64,000 bases of DNA from Oscillospiraceae bacterium (GTDB taxonomy: Bacteria > Bacillota > Clostridia > Oscillospirales > Oscillospiraceae): positions 1 to 64,000 of the forward strand of contig CADAUZ010000007.1 in assembly GCA_902791215.1 (NCBI GenBank), written 5' to 3'. Below, one piece after another: positions 23,847 to 31,078 of the stretch. The first letter of the stretch is position 1; every line of letters begins with the position of its first letter. The position numbers and the translations under genes were made by a program. The notes under the pieces are model-generated. The model was not told the DNA's origin, ran no database searches, and worked only from the letters and a program-made list of their open reading frames with translations.

Positions 23847-26504
23847 TTAATTCTCAAAATCTCCGCCGTTCTCGTTCATCTCGGCGGCGAGGGCCATGTC
23901 GTCCCCGCCGAGACCATACTGGGCGGCGATCTCGTTCCAGCCTTCCCGGTCGACAATGACCGAGCGCGGCTTTGCTCCTTCGTAGGGGCCGACGACGCCC
24001 AGCTCCTCCATCTGGTCGACAATGCGCGCGGCGCGGGAGTAGCCGAGCTTGATGCGGCGCTGGAGCATCGAAACGGAGCAGGACTTGGTCTCCAGCACGA
24101 CCTCCACCGCCTGGGGCAGCATCTCGTCGTAGCCGGAGCCGCCGCCCTTGTCCTCCTTGGCGGAGGAACCGGAATCGCCCGAGCCGCCCTTATCTTCGGC
24201 AGCCTTGTTCATGAAGTCCTCGATCTCGGAGTTGCGCTGGCTCTCGCCGGTGTTCTCCTTGATGAACTGGATGACCTCCTCGCGCTCCTCGTCGGAGACG
24301 TAGGCGCCCTGAATGCGGATTGGCTTGCCGATGCCGACGGGCGAGAAGAGCATGTCGCCCATACCGATGAGCTTTTCGGCGCCGCCCTGGTCAAGAATGA
24401 TGCGGCTTTCGAGCGTGGACGAGACGGCAAAGGCGATACGGGACGGGATGTTCGCCTTCATGAGGCCGGTGATGACATCGGCGGAAGGACGCTGGGTCGC
24501 AATCACCAGGTGCATGCCGGCGGCGCGGCCCATCTGGGCGACGCGGCAGATGCTTTCCTCCACGTCCTTGGAGGCGATCATCATCAAATCTGCCAGCTCG
24601 TCGATCACGATCACGACTTGCGGCAGCGTCGGCTCCCCCTGGGTGCGGCAGTGTTTGTTGTAGTTTTCCAGGTCGCGCACGCCGATCTCGGAGAAAAGGC
24701 GGTAGCGCTTGAGCATCTCCACAACCGACCACTGGAGCGCGCCGGCAGCCTTCTTCGGGTCGGTGACGACAGGGACATAGAGGTGCGGAATGCCGTTATA
24801 GACGCCGAGCTCGACCATCTTCGGGTCGATCATGATGAGCTTGACCTCGTCGGGCCGGGCCTTATAGAGAAGCGAGAGGATCAGCGAGTTCATGCACACC
24901 GATTTGCCGGAGCCGGTGGTGCCGGCAATGAGCATATGCGGCAGCTTGGCAATGTTGCCGACGATGCCCTCACCGCTGATGTCCTTGCCGATGGCAAAGC
25001 TCAGCTTGGACTTGGCGTTTACAAACTTCGGGGTGTCGATGATGTCGCGCAGGCAGACGGTGCTGACGATCTTGTTCGGCACCTCGATGCCCACGGTGGA
25101 AATCTTGTCGGGGATCGGCGCGATACGCACGTTCACCACACCCAGGGCCAGGGCCAGGTCACCCGCAAGATTGGTAACTCTGGAGAGCTTGACGCCCTGC
25201 TCAAGCTCGATGTCGTAGCGCGTCACGGTGGGGCCGCGCGTTACGCCCACGATATTGGACGCGATGCCGAAGCTGTGCAGCGCACCTTCGAGGCGCTCCT
25301 TATTGACCAGGATTTCTTCCCGGCTGTCGCCCGAGGCGGCGGTGCCGCTTCGTAAAAGCTCGACCGGCGGGAAGACGTAATCGGGCGCGTCCTCGGTGGC
25401 GTTGATGGCGTTGGCCATCGCCTGGGTCTCGGCGTTCAGTTCGTCGCGGCTGAGCTTCTGGATTTTCGGCGGATCGGAGATCTCGGCGGAGACGGTGGTG
25501 ACGCGGGGCATCGGCTTGACGCTCACGGGCTTTTCGGCCTTTTTCGGTTTGGGGGCGGGCTTGGGCTCGTCAAAGGATTCAATGTCGACGCCAGCGATGA
25601 CGGCGGCTTCCTCGGCGGTCAGCGGCGCGACATCGGCAGTGGCCTTCTCACTCACGACGGTGATCTTCGGCTTGGGACGGCGGGGCTTTGCCTCCTCCTT
25701 CGCGGGCGCGGCGGTATCGAGCAGGCTCATGGCGTCGTCCTCCCCGAGGGGGATATCCGCGCTGTAGGCGCCGCGGTCGACGCGCTCGATCTTCCGTTTG
25801 TTCACCGGCAGGCTGCCGGTGACGGCGGTGATGGGCGTGAGGGAGTTTTCGTACATACTGGGATCATACTGGGCCGACATTTGGATCTTCACCCGGTCGG
25901 CAACCTTGTCGGCTGTCTTCTTCATGCTGCCGCTGAAGGCGTAGACCCCGCACACGATGGTCAGTACGATCAGGACCGGCACGGCTCCGTATATACTCAG
26001 CGCGCTTTCCAGCGCATAGGCCAGCAGGCCCCCGAAGACGCCCGCGCTCTCGAGCTTCTTGCCGTAGTCAAAGAGCAGGTCGGCAATGGACATGAAGTCG
26101 GCGCGGCTGAAATCGAAGGGGTTTTCAAACAGGCTCACCAGAGCGGCCACAAAGACGGGGATCAGCAGCGCGCAGAAGCAGCGCAGCGCCACGGGTCTCC
26201 CCTTGTGGAAAAAGAGGATGTAAGCGACCACAAGGAAGATCGGCGCGGAGATCCAGTAGCCCCAGCCCACAAAGCCCTTGACCAGATCGGAGAAGAACTG
26301 AACGAAGGCGCCCTCATTCTTAAAATAGCTGATGACGATGACCAGAGTCAGGAAAAGAAAGAACACGCCGCCGATCTCGCGCCGTATGGGTACGACAGGC
26401 TCCGGCGGGGTCATGGGCTCAGCGCGGGCGGTGCGCTTTTTGGCAGGTGAGGCCGCCTTGGTTTTGCTTGTCGTTTTCTTGCTTGTGCTTTTACTTTGTG
26501 CCAT
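23847..26504 (-). CDS. ftsK: FtsK/SpoIIIE DNA translocase
   Basis: This 885-residue septal DNA pump moves chromosomes through the closing division or sporulation septum. A Lys/Thr-rich N-terminus is followed by four or five membrane helices (about 40-190). A Pro/Lys-rich linker runs to about 370. The motor has Walker A GTTGSGKSVCMN and Walker B VVIVIDELADLMM. The C-terminal gamma winged helix (SVSMLQRRIKLGYSRAARI) reads polar DNA signals. A Gly/Ser/Lys-rich spacer precedes gamma. Start ATG at 26502-26504 has AAAGGATAG upstream. Confidence 0.95.
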   Translation of the reverse strand: MAQSKSTSKKTTSKTKAASPAKKRTARAEPMTPPEPVVPIRREIGGVFFLFLTLVIVISYFKNEGAFVQFFSDLVKGFVGWGYWISAPIFLVVAYILFFHKGRPVALRCFCALLIPVFVAALVSLFENPFDFSRADFMSIADLLFDYGKKLESAGVFGGLLAYALESALSIYGAVPVLIVLTIVCGVYAFSGSMKKTADKVADRVKIQMSAQYDPSMYENSLTPITAVTGSLPVNKRKIERVDRGAYSADIPLGEDDAMSLLDTAAPAKEEAKPRRPKPKITVVSEKATADVAPLTAEEAAVIAGVDIESFDEPKPAPKPKKAEKPVSVKPMPRVTTVSAEISDPPKIQKLSRDELNAETQAMANAINATEDAPDYVFPPVELLRSGTAASGDSREEILVNKERLEGALHSFGIASNIVGVTRGPTVTRYDIELEQGVKLSRVTNLAGDLALALGVVNVRIAPIPDKISTVGIEVPNKIVSTVCLRDIIDTPKFVNAKSKLSFAIGKDISGEGIVGNIAKLPHMLIAGTTGSGKSVCMNSLILSLLYKARPDEVKLIMIDPKMVELGVYNGIPHLYVPVVTDPKKAAGALQWSVVEMLKRYRLFSEIGVRDLENYNKHCRTQGEPTLPQVVIVIDELADLMMIASKDVEESICRVAQMGRAAGMHLVIATQRPSADVITGLMKANIPSRIAFAVSSTLESRIILDQGGAEKLIGMGDMLFSPVGIGKPIRIQGAYVSDEEREEVIQFIKENTGESQRNSEIEDFMNKAAEDKGGSGDSGSSAKEDKGGGSGYDEMLPQAVEVVLETKSCSVSMLQRRIKLGYSRAARIVDQMEELGVVGPYEGAKPRSVIVDREGWNEIAAQYGLGGDDMALAAEMNENGGDFEN

Positions 26505-26524
26505 GAATTGCTATCCTTTCCGGA

Positions 26525-27358
26525 TCAAAAGATAAGATAGAGGATGATGGACAGCACGCCGATCACCCAGCAGTAATAGGCGAAGCCGCCGAATCTGCGC
26601 TTTTTCCCGATGTAGCGCATCAGATGGATGGATAAAACGCCCGTAACCAGGGCCACGGCCGTACCCACCAGATAGGCCGGGACGACGGACCAGTCGATCC
26701 CGTCGCGCAGCGCGTCTATAAGGGCGAGGATCGCCGCGCCGAAGACGGCGGGGATACTCAGCAGAAACGAGAAGTTCACGGCGAAATCCCGCCGCAGGCC
26801 CACCGCCATACCCGCCGTGATCGTCACAGCCGAGCGCGAAAGGCCCGGAATGGTCGCCACGCTCTGGCACAGGCCGATGATGAGCGCGTCAAAGATCGTC
26901 ATGCCGCTGAGGTTTTTCTTTCCGGGGAGCATTTTATCCGATACATAGAGGATGCAGCCGGTCATGATGAGCATGATGCCGATGAAGATGTTGCGCCCGT
27001 TCAAGACGCCCATGCGGCTGTTGATGGGCAGGGCCAGAAACAGCGGCAGCGTGCCGAGCACCAGCATCAGAAAGCAGCGCGCCGCGGGATAGCGCTCCTT
27101 CTCCTGTCCGGCGAGAGGGCCAAAGCCCGCCAGGGAGATAAGCTCCCAGTACATGGCGCAGATCTCCGGCCAGTAGACGATCATGACCGAGGCCATGGAC
27201 GCAAGGTACAGCAGGGCCTGGAACAGCATGTGTCCCTGCGACAGGTCGGAGAGCTTGAAGAGGTTATTGACAATCGAAAAATGTCCCGAGCTGGAGACCG
27301 GCAGAAATTCCGCGATCCCGTGTATCAGCCCCAGCAGGACCGCGTTCCATATCGTCAT
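26525..27358 (-). CDS. uppP: Undecaprenyl-diphosphatase UppP (BacA)
   Basis: This 277-residue multi-spanning membrane protein removes a phosphate from undecaprenyl pyrophosphate to recycle the lipid carrier for cell-wall synthesis. Family motifs are LLGLIHGIAEFLPVSSSGH near the start and IPGLSRSAVTI near residue 170, with about eight helices. Length is normal. Its stop lies about 20 bases upstream of ftsK, so the two may be co-transcribed. It is divergent from the flavodiiron gene. Confidence 0.94.
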   Translation of the reverse strand: MTIWNAVLLGLIHGIAEFLPVSSSGHFSIVNNLFKLSDLSQGHMLFQALLYLASMASVMIVYWPEICAMYWELISLAGFGPLAGQEKERYPAARCFLMLVLGTLPLFLALPINSRMGVLNGRNIFIGIMLIMTGCILYVSDKMLPGKKNLSGMTIFDALIIGLCQSVATIPGLSRSAVTITAGMAVGLRRDFAVNFSFLLSIPAVFGAAILALIDALRDGIDWSVVPAYLVGTAVALVTGVLSIHLMRYIGKKRRFGGFAYYCWVIGVLSIILYLIF

Positions 27359-27472
27359 TGCCGCACCTCTTTTCTGTATACGGAATTATCGTAAACCACA
27401 TCTTAGCACAAAGCGTCGGCAAAAACAAGTGCCTGACCAGCACTATATATAGAGAAAAGTCGTTTTTCCCTC

Positions 27473-27501
27473 TTGCAAGCGGTCGCTTTCCCACGTATAA
27501 T
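27473..27501 (+). promoter_or_regulatory. Sigma-A promoter of the flavodiiron gene
   Basis: TTGCAA (27473-27478), 17-base spacer, perfect TATAAT (27496-27501), 34 bases upstream of the start codon. Confidence 0.75.
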
Positions 27502-27535
27502 AGGAAAGCAATAAAATGACAAAGGAGCGTACCTT

Positions 27536-28741
27536 ATGTACTGCACAAGAAAAGTTACCGATGATCTGATCTGGGTCGGCGCGGACGACCGGCGTCTGCC
27601 CTTCTTTGAGGGCGTCTACGGCGTGCCCGACGGCGTTTCCTATAACTCCTACCTCCTGCTCGACGAGAAGACGGTGCTGTTTGACACCGTGGACAAGGCT
27701 GTGTACGGCGTGTTTCTGGAAAACCTCGCCCATGCGCTTGGCGGGCGGAGCCTTGACTACCTCGTTGTCCACCACATGGAGCCGGACCACGCCGCAACGC
27801 TCGAGCTGGTTTTGCAGCGCTACCCGGAGGTCACCGTGATCTGCAACGCCAAGGTCAAGTCCATGATCGCCCAGTTCTTCCCCGCTCCCCTGACCGAGCG
27901 CTTCCAGATCGTCAAGGAGGGCGACACGTTCTCCTCCGGCCGCCACAGCTTCCGCTTCATCATGGCTCCCATGGTGCACTGGCCCGAGGTCATGATGAGC
28001 TATGACGAGACCGCGAAGACCCTCTTCACCGCCGACGCCTTCGGCACCTTCGGCGCACTCAATGGCCGTCTCTTTGCCGACGAGGTCGATTTCTTTGCCG
28101 AGCACCTGAACGAGGCGCGGCGCTACTACACGAACATTGTGGGCAAATACGGCCCCCAGGTCCAGGCGGTTTTGAAGAAGGCTGCAAAACTCGACATCGC
28201 GCTGGTCTGCCCGCTGCATGGCTTTGTGTGGCGTAAAGATTTTGACAAATATGTGGAGAAGTACCTGCTCTGGTCCGGCTACGTTCCCGAGGAAAAGAGC
28301 GTGCTGCTGGCCTACGCCTCTGTCTACGGCCACACCGAGAACGCAGCCAACATCCTGGCAGCAAAGCTCTGTGAAAAGGGCGTGAAGGTGCGCATGTACG
28401 ACACCTCCGTCACTCCGGCAAGCTACATCGTGTCCGACGCCTTCCGCTGCAGCCACCTGGTCTTTGCGGCCACCACCTATAACGCGGGCGTATTCGTGAC
28501 GATGGAGACCCTGCTGCACGACATTGCCGCCCACAACCTGCAAAACCGCAAGGTAGCGCTCATTGAGAACGGCTCCTGGGCCGCCACGAGCGGCAAGGCT
28601 ATGACCGAGATCCTGTCCGGACTCAAGGGCATCGAGTTCTATGAGCAGAAGGTTTCCCTCAAGTCCGCCCTCACGGACGCGCAGATAGACGAGCTGGAAG
28701 CCCTGGCCCAGGCCATCGCCGACGATATCAAGGCAGAATAA
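27536..28741 (+). CDS. fprA: FprA-family A-type flavodiiron protein
   Basis: This 401-residue enzyme reduces oxygen to water, or nitric oxide to nitrous oxide, and protects anaerobes. The N-terminal metallo-beta-lactamase-like domain has the di-iron ligands HHMEPDHAATLE and later HWPEV, TADAFG and CPLHGFVW. The C-terminal flavodoxin domain (from about 255) begins VLLAYASVYGHTENAAN, the FMN phosphate loop. No rubredoxin domain is fused. Start ATG at 27536 with AAAGGAG upstream, and a clear promoter and terminator make it a single-gene unit. Confidence 0.95.
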   Translation: MYCTRKVTDDLIWVGADDRRLPFFEGVYGVPDGVSYNSYLLLDEKTVLFDTVDKAVYGVFLENLAHALGGRSLDYLVVHHMEPDHAATLELVLQRYPEVTVICNAKVKSMIAQFFPAPLTERFQIVKEGDTFSSGRHSFRFIMAPMVHWPEVMMSYDETAKTLFTADAFGTFGALNGRLFADEVDFFAEHLNEARRYYTNIVGKYGPQVQAVLKKAAKLDIALVCPLHGFVWRKDFDKYVEKYLLWSGYVPEEKSVLLAYASVYGHTENAANILAAKLCEKGVKVRMYDTSVTPASYIVSDAFRCSHLVFAATTYNAGVFVTMETLLHDIAAHNLQNRKVALIENGSWAATSGKAMTEILSGLKGIEFYEQKVSLKSALTDAQIDELEALAQAIADDIKAE

Positions 28742-28752
28742 TCATTCTTTAC

Positions 28753-28788
28753 AAACGGTATGGTTCAACACCATGCCGTTTTGTATTT
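28753..28788 (+). terminator. Terminator of the flavodiiron gene
   Basis: Stem AAACGGTATGG with CCATGCCGTTT (28753-28763, 28771-28781), followed by TGTATTT. Confidence 0.8.
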
Positions 28789-28803
28789 CCTGTTCAAAAA
28801 CCG

Positions 28804-28833
28804 TTGCAGAGTAAAGACGCCGTGTGTTATAAT
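28804..28833 (+). promoter_or_regulatory. Promoter of the DHH phosphoesterase gene
   Basis: TTGCAG (28804-28809), 18-base spacer, perfect TATAAT (28828-28833) preceded by TGTGT. Confidence 0.65.
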
Positions 28834-28869
28834 AACCACACAATTGAAAAATCACAGGAGGTTCAAGAT

Positions 28870-29802
28870 ATGGAACAACAGGTTAGACGCCTTGTCACCA
28901 GGAGCGATTTTGACGGCCTGGCTTGCGCGATGATGCTCAAGGAGCTGGGGCTGATAGATGAGATCAAATTTGTCCACCCCAAGGACGTACAGGACGGAAA
29001 GATCGAGCTTTCCAAGAACGACATCACCACCAACCTTCCCTACGATCCCCGGGTGTCCATCGCCTTTGACCACCACGAGTCCGAGGTCGACCGTCTCAAG
29101 GCCATCGAGACCGACGGCAAGCTCATCATCGACCCCAACGCCCGCAGCGCGGCCCGCGTGGTATATGACTACTACGGCGGCAAGGAGGCCTTCCCCCGCA
29201 TCTCCGACGATCTGATGGAGGCTGTAGACAAGGGTGACAGCGCGGATTTCACCATGGATGAGATCCTCAACCCCTCCGGCTGGGTGCTGCTGCACTACTT
29301 GATGGACGCGCGCACCGGTCTCGGCCGCTTCCACAATTTCCGCATCTCCAACTATGATCTGATGATGGAGCTCATCGACTACTGCCTTGAGCACACCATC
29401 GACGAGATTCTGGAGCTGCCCGATGTCAAGGAGCGCGTTGACCTCTACTTTGACCAGGCCGAGCAGTTCAAGGCGCAGCTTCAGCGCATTGCGAAGGTCT
29501 ATGACAAGGTGGTCGTGCTCGACCTGAGAAACGAGGAGGTCATCCACGCGGGCAACCGCTTCATGATCTACGCGCTCTACCCCGAGACGCAGATTTCCGT
29601 CCATGTGGCCTGGGGCTTCCGCAAGCAGAACACCGCCGTCATGATCGGCAAGTCCATCGTCAACAGAGGCTCCAAGGTCGATATCGGCGAGCTCTGCCTC
29701 AAGTACGGCGGCGGCGGACACCACAACGCCGGCACCTGCCAGCTTGATAACGACGTGGTGGACGAAAAGCTGCCCGAGATCATCCGCGCCCTCAACGCGT
29801 AA
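28870..29802 (+). CDS. DHH-family phosphoesterase
   Basis: This 310-residue soluble protein has the DHH motifs: SDFDGLACAMM, AFDHHESEVDR and, near the C-terminus, GGGGHHNAGTC of the DHHA1 domain. Such enzymes hydrolyse phosphodiesters of small nucleotides or short RNA using manganese. The substrate is not evident; it is only distantly similar to the NrnA-like protein encoded at 54847-55782. Start ATG at 28870 is chosen over a longer frame because CAGGAGG lies just upstream. A phosphoribosyltransferase gene follows after about 95 bases. Confidence 0.86.
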   Translation: MEQQVRRLVTRSDFDGLACAMMLKELGLIDEIKFVHPKDVQDGKIELSKNDITTNLPYDPRVSIAFDHHESEVDRLKAIETDGKLIIDPNARSAARVVYDYYGGKEAFPRISDDLMEAVDKGDSADFTMDEILNPSGWVLLHYLMDARTGLGRFHNFRISNYDLMMELIDYCLEHTIDEILELPDVKERVDLYFDQAEQFKAQLQRIAKVYDKVVVLDLRNEEVIHAGNRFMIYALYPETQISVHVAWGFRKQNTAVMIGKSIVNRGSKVDIGELCLKYGGGGHHNAGTCQLDNDVVDEKLPEIIRALNA

Positions 29803-29896
29803 GGCACATCGTATCGCGAAGAACCGGCACTCCCCTTTTTATCCGTTTGAAGAAGTTTTTGAATATCATTTCATTACTTAGAAGGGAGCGAACAAC

Positions 29897-30535
29897 ATGG
29901 TCATTCCGACGATCCATTTCCACAGCGAGTACAGCCGCATCCCCCTGCGCATTGCCAAGGGGCATTTTGCCACCAACCACAGCCACATCAACTACTACAT
30001 CGACATGACCTACACCAAGCACCGCCTGGCCGAGGCCAGGCAGGCGGCGCAGGAGCTGGTCATCAAGCTCAACCATTCGCTCATCATCGACACGGTGCTG
30101 TGCCTGGACGGGACCGAGGTCCTGGGCGCGTGCCTTGCCGAGGAGATGACCGCCGCAGGCATCCGCACCACCAACGAGCATAACACCATGTATGTCGTAA
30201 CGCCGGAGTACACCTCCGCCGGTCAGATGATCTTCCGTGAGAATACCGCCCATCTGATCCGCAACCGCCGTGTCCTGGTCCTGGCGGCATCGGTGACCAC
30301 CGGCGGCACCGTGCAGTCCGCCATTGAGACCATCCACTACTACGGCGGCGCATGCATGGGCGCGTGCAGCATTTTCTCGTGCCTGGACGAGTGCGCGGGC
30401 CAGCCCGTGATCTCCATCTTCCGCTCCGCCCAGCTTGAGGGCTATCAGTGCCTTCCGTCCAACCAGTGCCCTCTGTGCAGAGAAGGCAAAAAGCTCGACG
30501 CGCTGGTCAACAGCTACGGCATTTCCAGCTTCTGA
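29897..30535 (+). CDS. PyrE-like phosphoribosyltransferase
   Basis: This 212-residue protein looks like a type I phosphoribosyltransferase related to orotate phosphoribosyltransferase. The PRPP loop is VLVLAASVTTGGT, although the usual pair of acidic residues is replaced by Ala-Ala. The C-terminus has two closely placed cysteines (NQCPLCREGKKLD) typical of a clostridial subgroup. It may be a salvage enzyme or a regulator rather than PyrE. Start at 29897 has GAAGGGAGCG upstream. The message ends in the hairpin array at 30541. Confidence 0.75.
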   Translation: MVIPTIHFHSEYSRIPLRIAKGHFATNHSHINYYIDMTYTKHRLAEARQAAQELVIKLNHSLIIDTVLCLDGTEVLGACLAEEMTAAGIRTTNEHNTMYVVTPEYTSAGQMIFRENTAHLIRNRRVLVLAASVTTGGTVQSAIETIHYYGGACMGACSIFSCLDECAGQPVISIFRSAQLEGYQCLPSNQCPLCREGKKLDALVNSYGISSF

Positions 30536-30540
30536 TACTG

Positions 30541-30688
30541 TTTCTTGATTAAATACTTTAATCAAGAAAGCCGCAGTTCCTGCGACGTTTTCAGCGCGAA
30601 ACGCTGAAAACACGTCCCATATAGAACCTCTGCGCGCCTTATGGCGCTATGAAAACCATTCATGGAATAATGGTTTTCATGAGGTTCT
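30541..30688. other. Array of strong hairpins with a three-way junction
   Basis: Consecutive perfect stems: 13 bp (30541-30553 with 30557-30569, 3-base loop), 10 bp (GTTTTCAGCG with CGCTGAAAAC, 30587-30611), then a three-way fold. In that fold AGAACCTC (30623-30630) pairs with GAGGTTCT (30681-30688), enclosing GCGCC-TTAT-GGCGC and a 12-bp stem (30649-30660 with 30669-30680). The first hairpin can terminate the phosphoribosyltransferase message. The rest is unexplained. Confidence 0.6.
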
Positions 30689-30722
30689 AATATGAAGAAT
30701 CCTTAAGTCTTTCCCCGGTCTC

Positions 30723-30751
30723 TGGACATGCGGTGCGCCAGATGTTATAAT
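30723..30751 (+). promoter_or_regulatory. Sigma-A promoter of the Cpl-7 miniprotein gene
   Basis: TGGACA (30723-30728), 17-base spacer, TATAAT (30746-30751). The heptamer repeats of the SARP-box promoters are absent, so this miniprotein seems to be controlled differently from its SH3 and LysM relatives. Confidence 0.75.
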
Positions 30752-30783
30752 GGCGCCACCGACAAAACAAGGAGGGAAATAAT

Positions 30784-31023
30784 ATGAGCGATATCAACAA
30801 GATCAACGACGAAGAACTGATGAAGATAGCAGGCGGCCGCCAGTCCGATATCCAGGTCGCGTATGACGTCATTGACGGGCGCTACGGCAACGGTCAGGAC
30901 CGCATCAACCGCCTACGCGCGGCCGGTTATGACCCCTACTCCATCCAGCAGCTTGTCAACTATATCCTCAAGCAGCAGAACCAGAACCCGTATTGGCCCG
31001 GTCGCGATCCCTACCTCGGATAA
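30784..31023 (+). CDS. GG-leader miniprotein with Cpl-7 (CW_7) domain
   Basis: This 79-residue protein has an 18-residue leader ending EELMKIAGG. Next comes one repeat that matches the Cpl-7 wall-binding module of phage lysozymes (VAYDVIDGRYGNGQDR, then LRAAGYDPYSIQQLV). Such repeats bind muropeptides. The tail is rich in Gln, Asn and Pro. Start ATG at 30784 with AAGGAGGG upstream. It is the fourth member of the GG-leader set in this window. It stands alone between a strong promoter and a strong terminator; no transporter is nearby. Confidence 0.82.
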   Translation: MSDINKINDEELMKIAGGRQSDIQVAYDVIDGRYGNGQDRINRLRAAGYDPYSIQQLVNYILKQQNQNPYWPGRDPYLG

Positions 31024-31027
31024 GCAG

Positions 31028-31072
31028 CATATCAAAAAGGCACAGGCTTTTCGCCTGTGCCTTTTTGATATG
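31028..31072. terminator. Bidirectional terminator
   Basis: A perfect 20-bp stem (31028-31047 with 31053-31072) and 5-base loop, with A and U runs built in. It separates the Cpl-7 miniprotein gene from the convergent GGDEF-EAL gene. Confidence 0.92.
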
Positions 31073-31078
31073 TGTGGG

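Noticed and set aside
28804..28833. TGTGT plus TATAAT before the DHH gene looks like the end of a SARP box
   Set aside because: The two heptamers at the required positions are absent and a -35-like TTGCAG is present, so it is an ordinary promoter.
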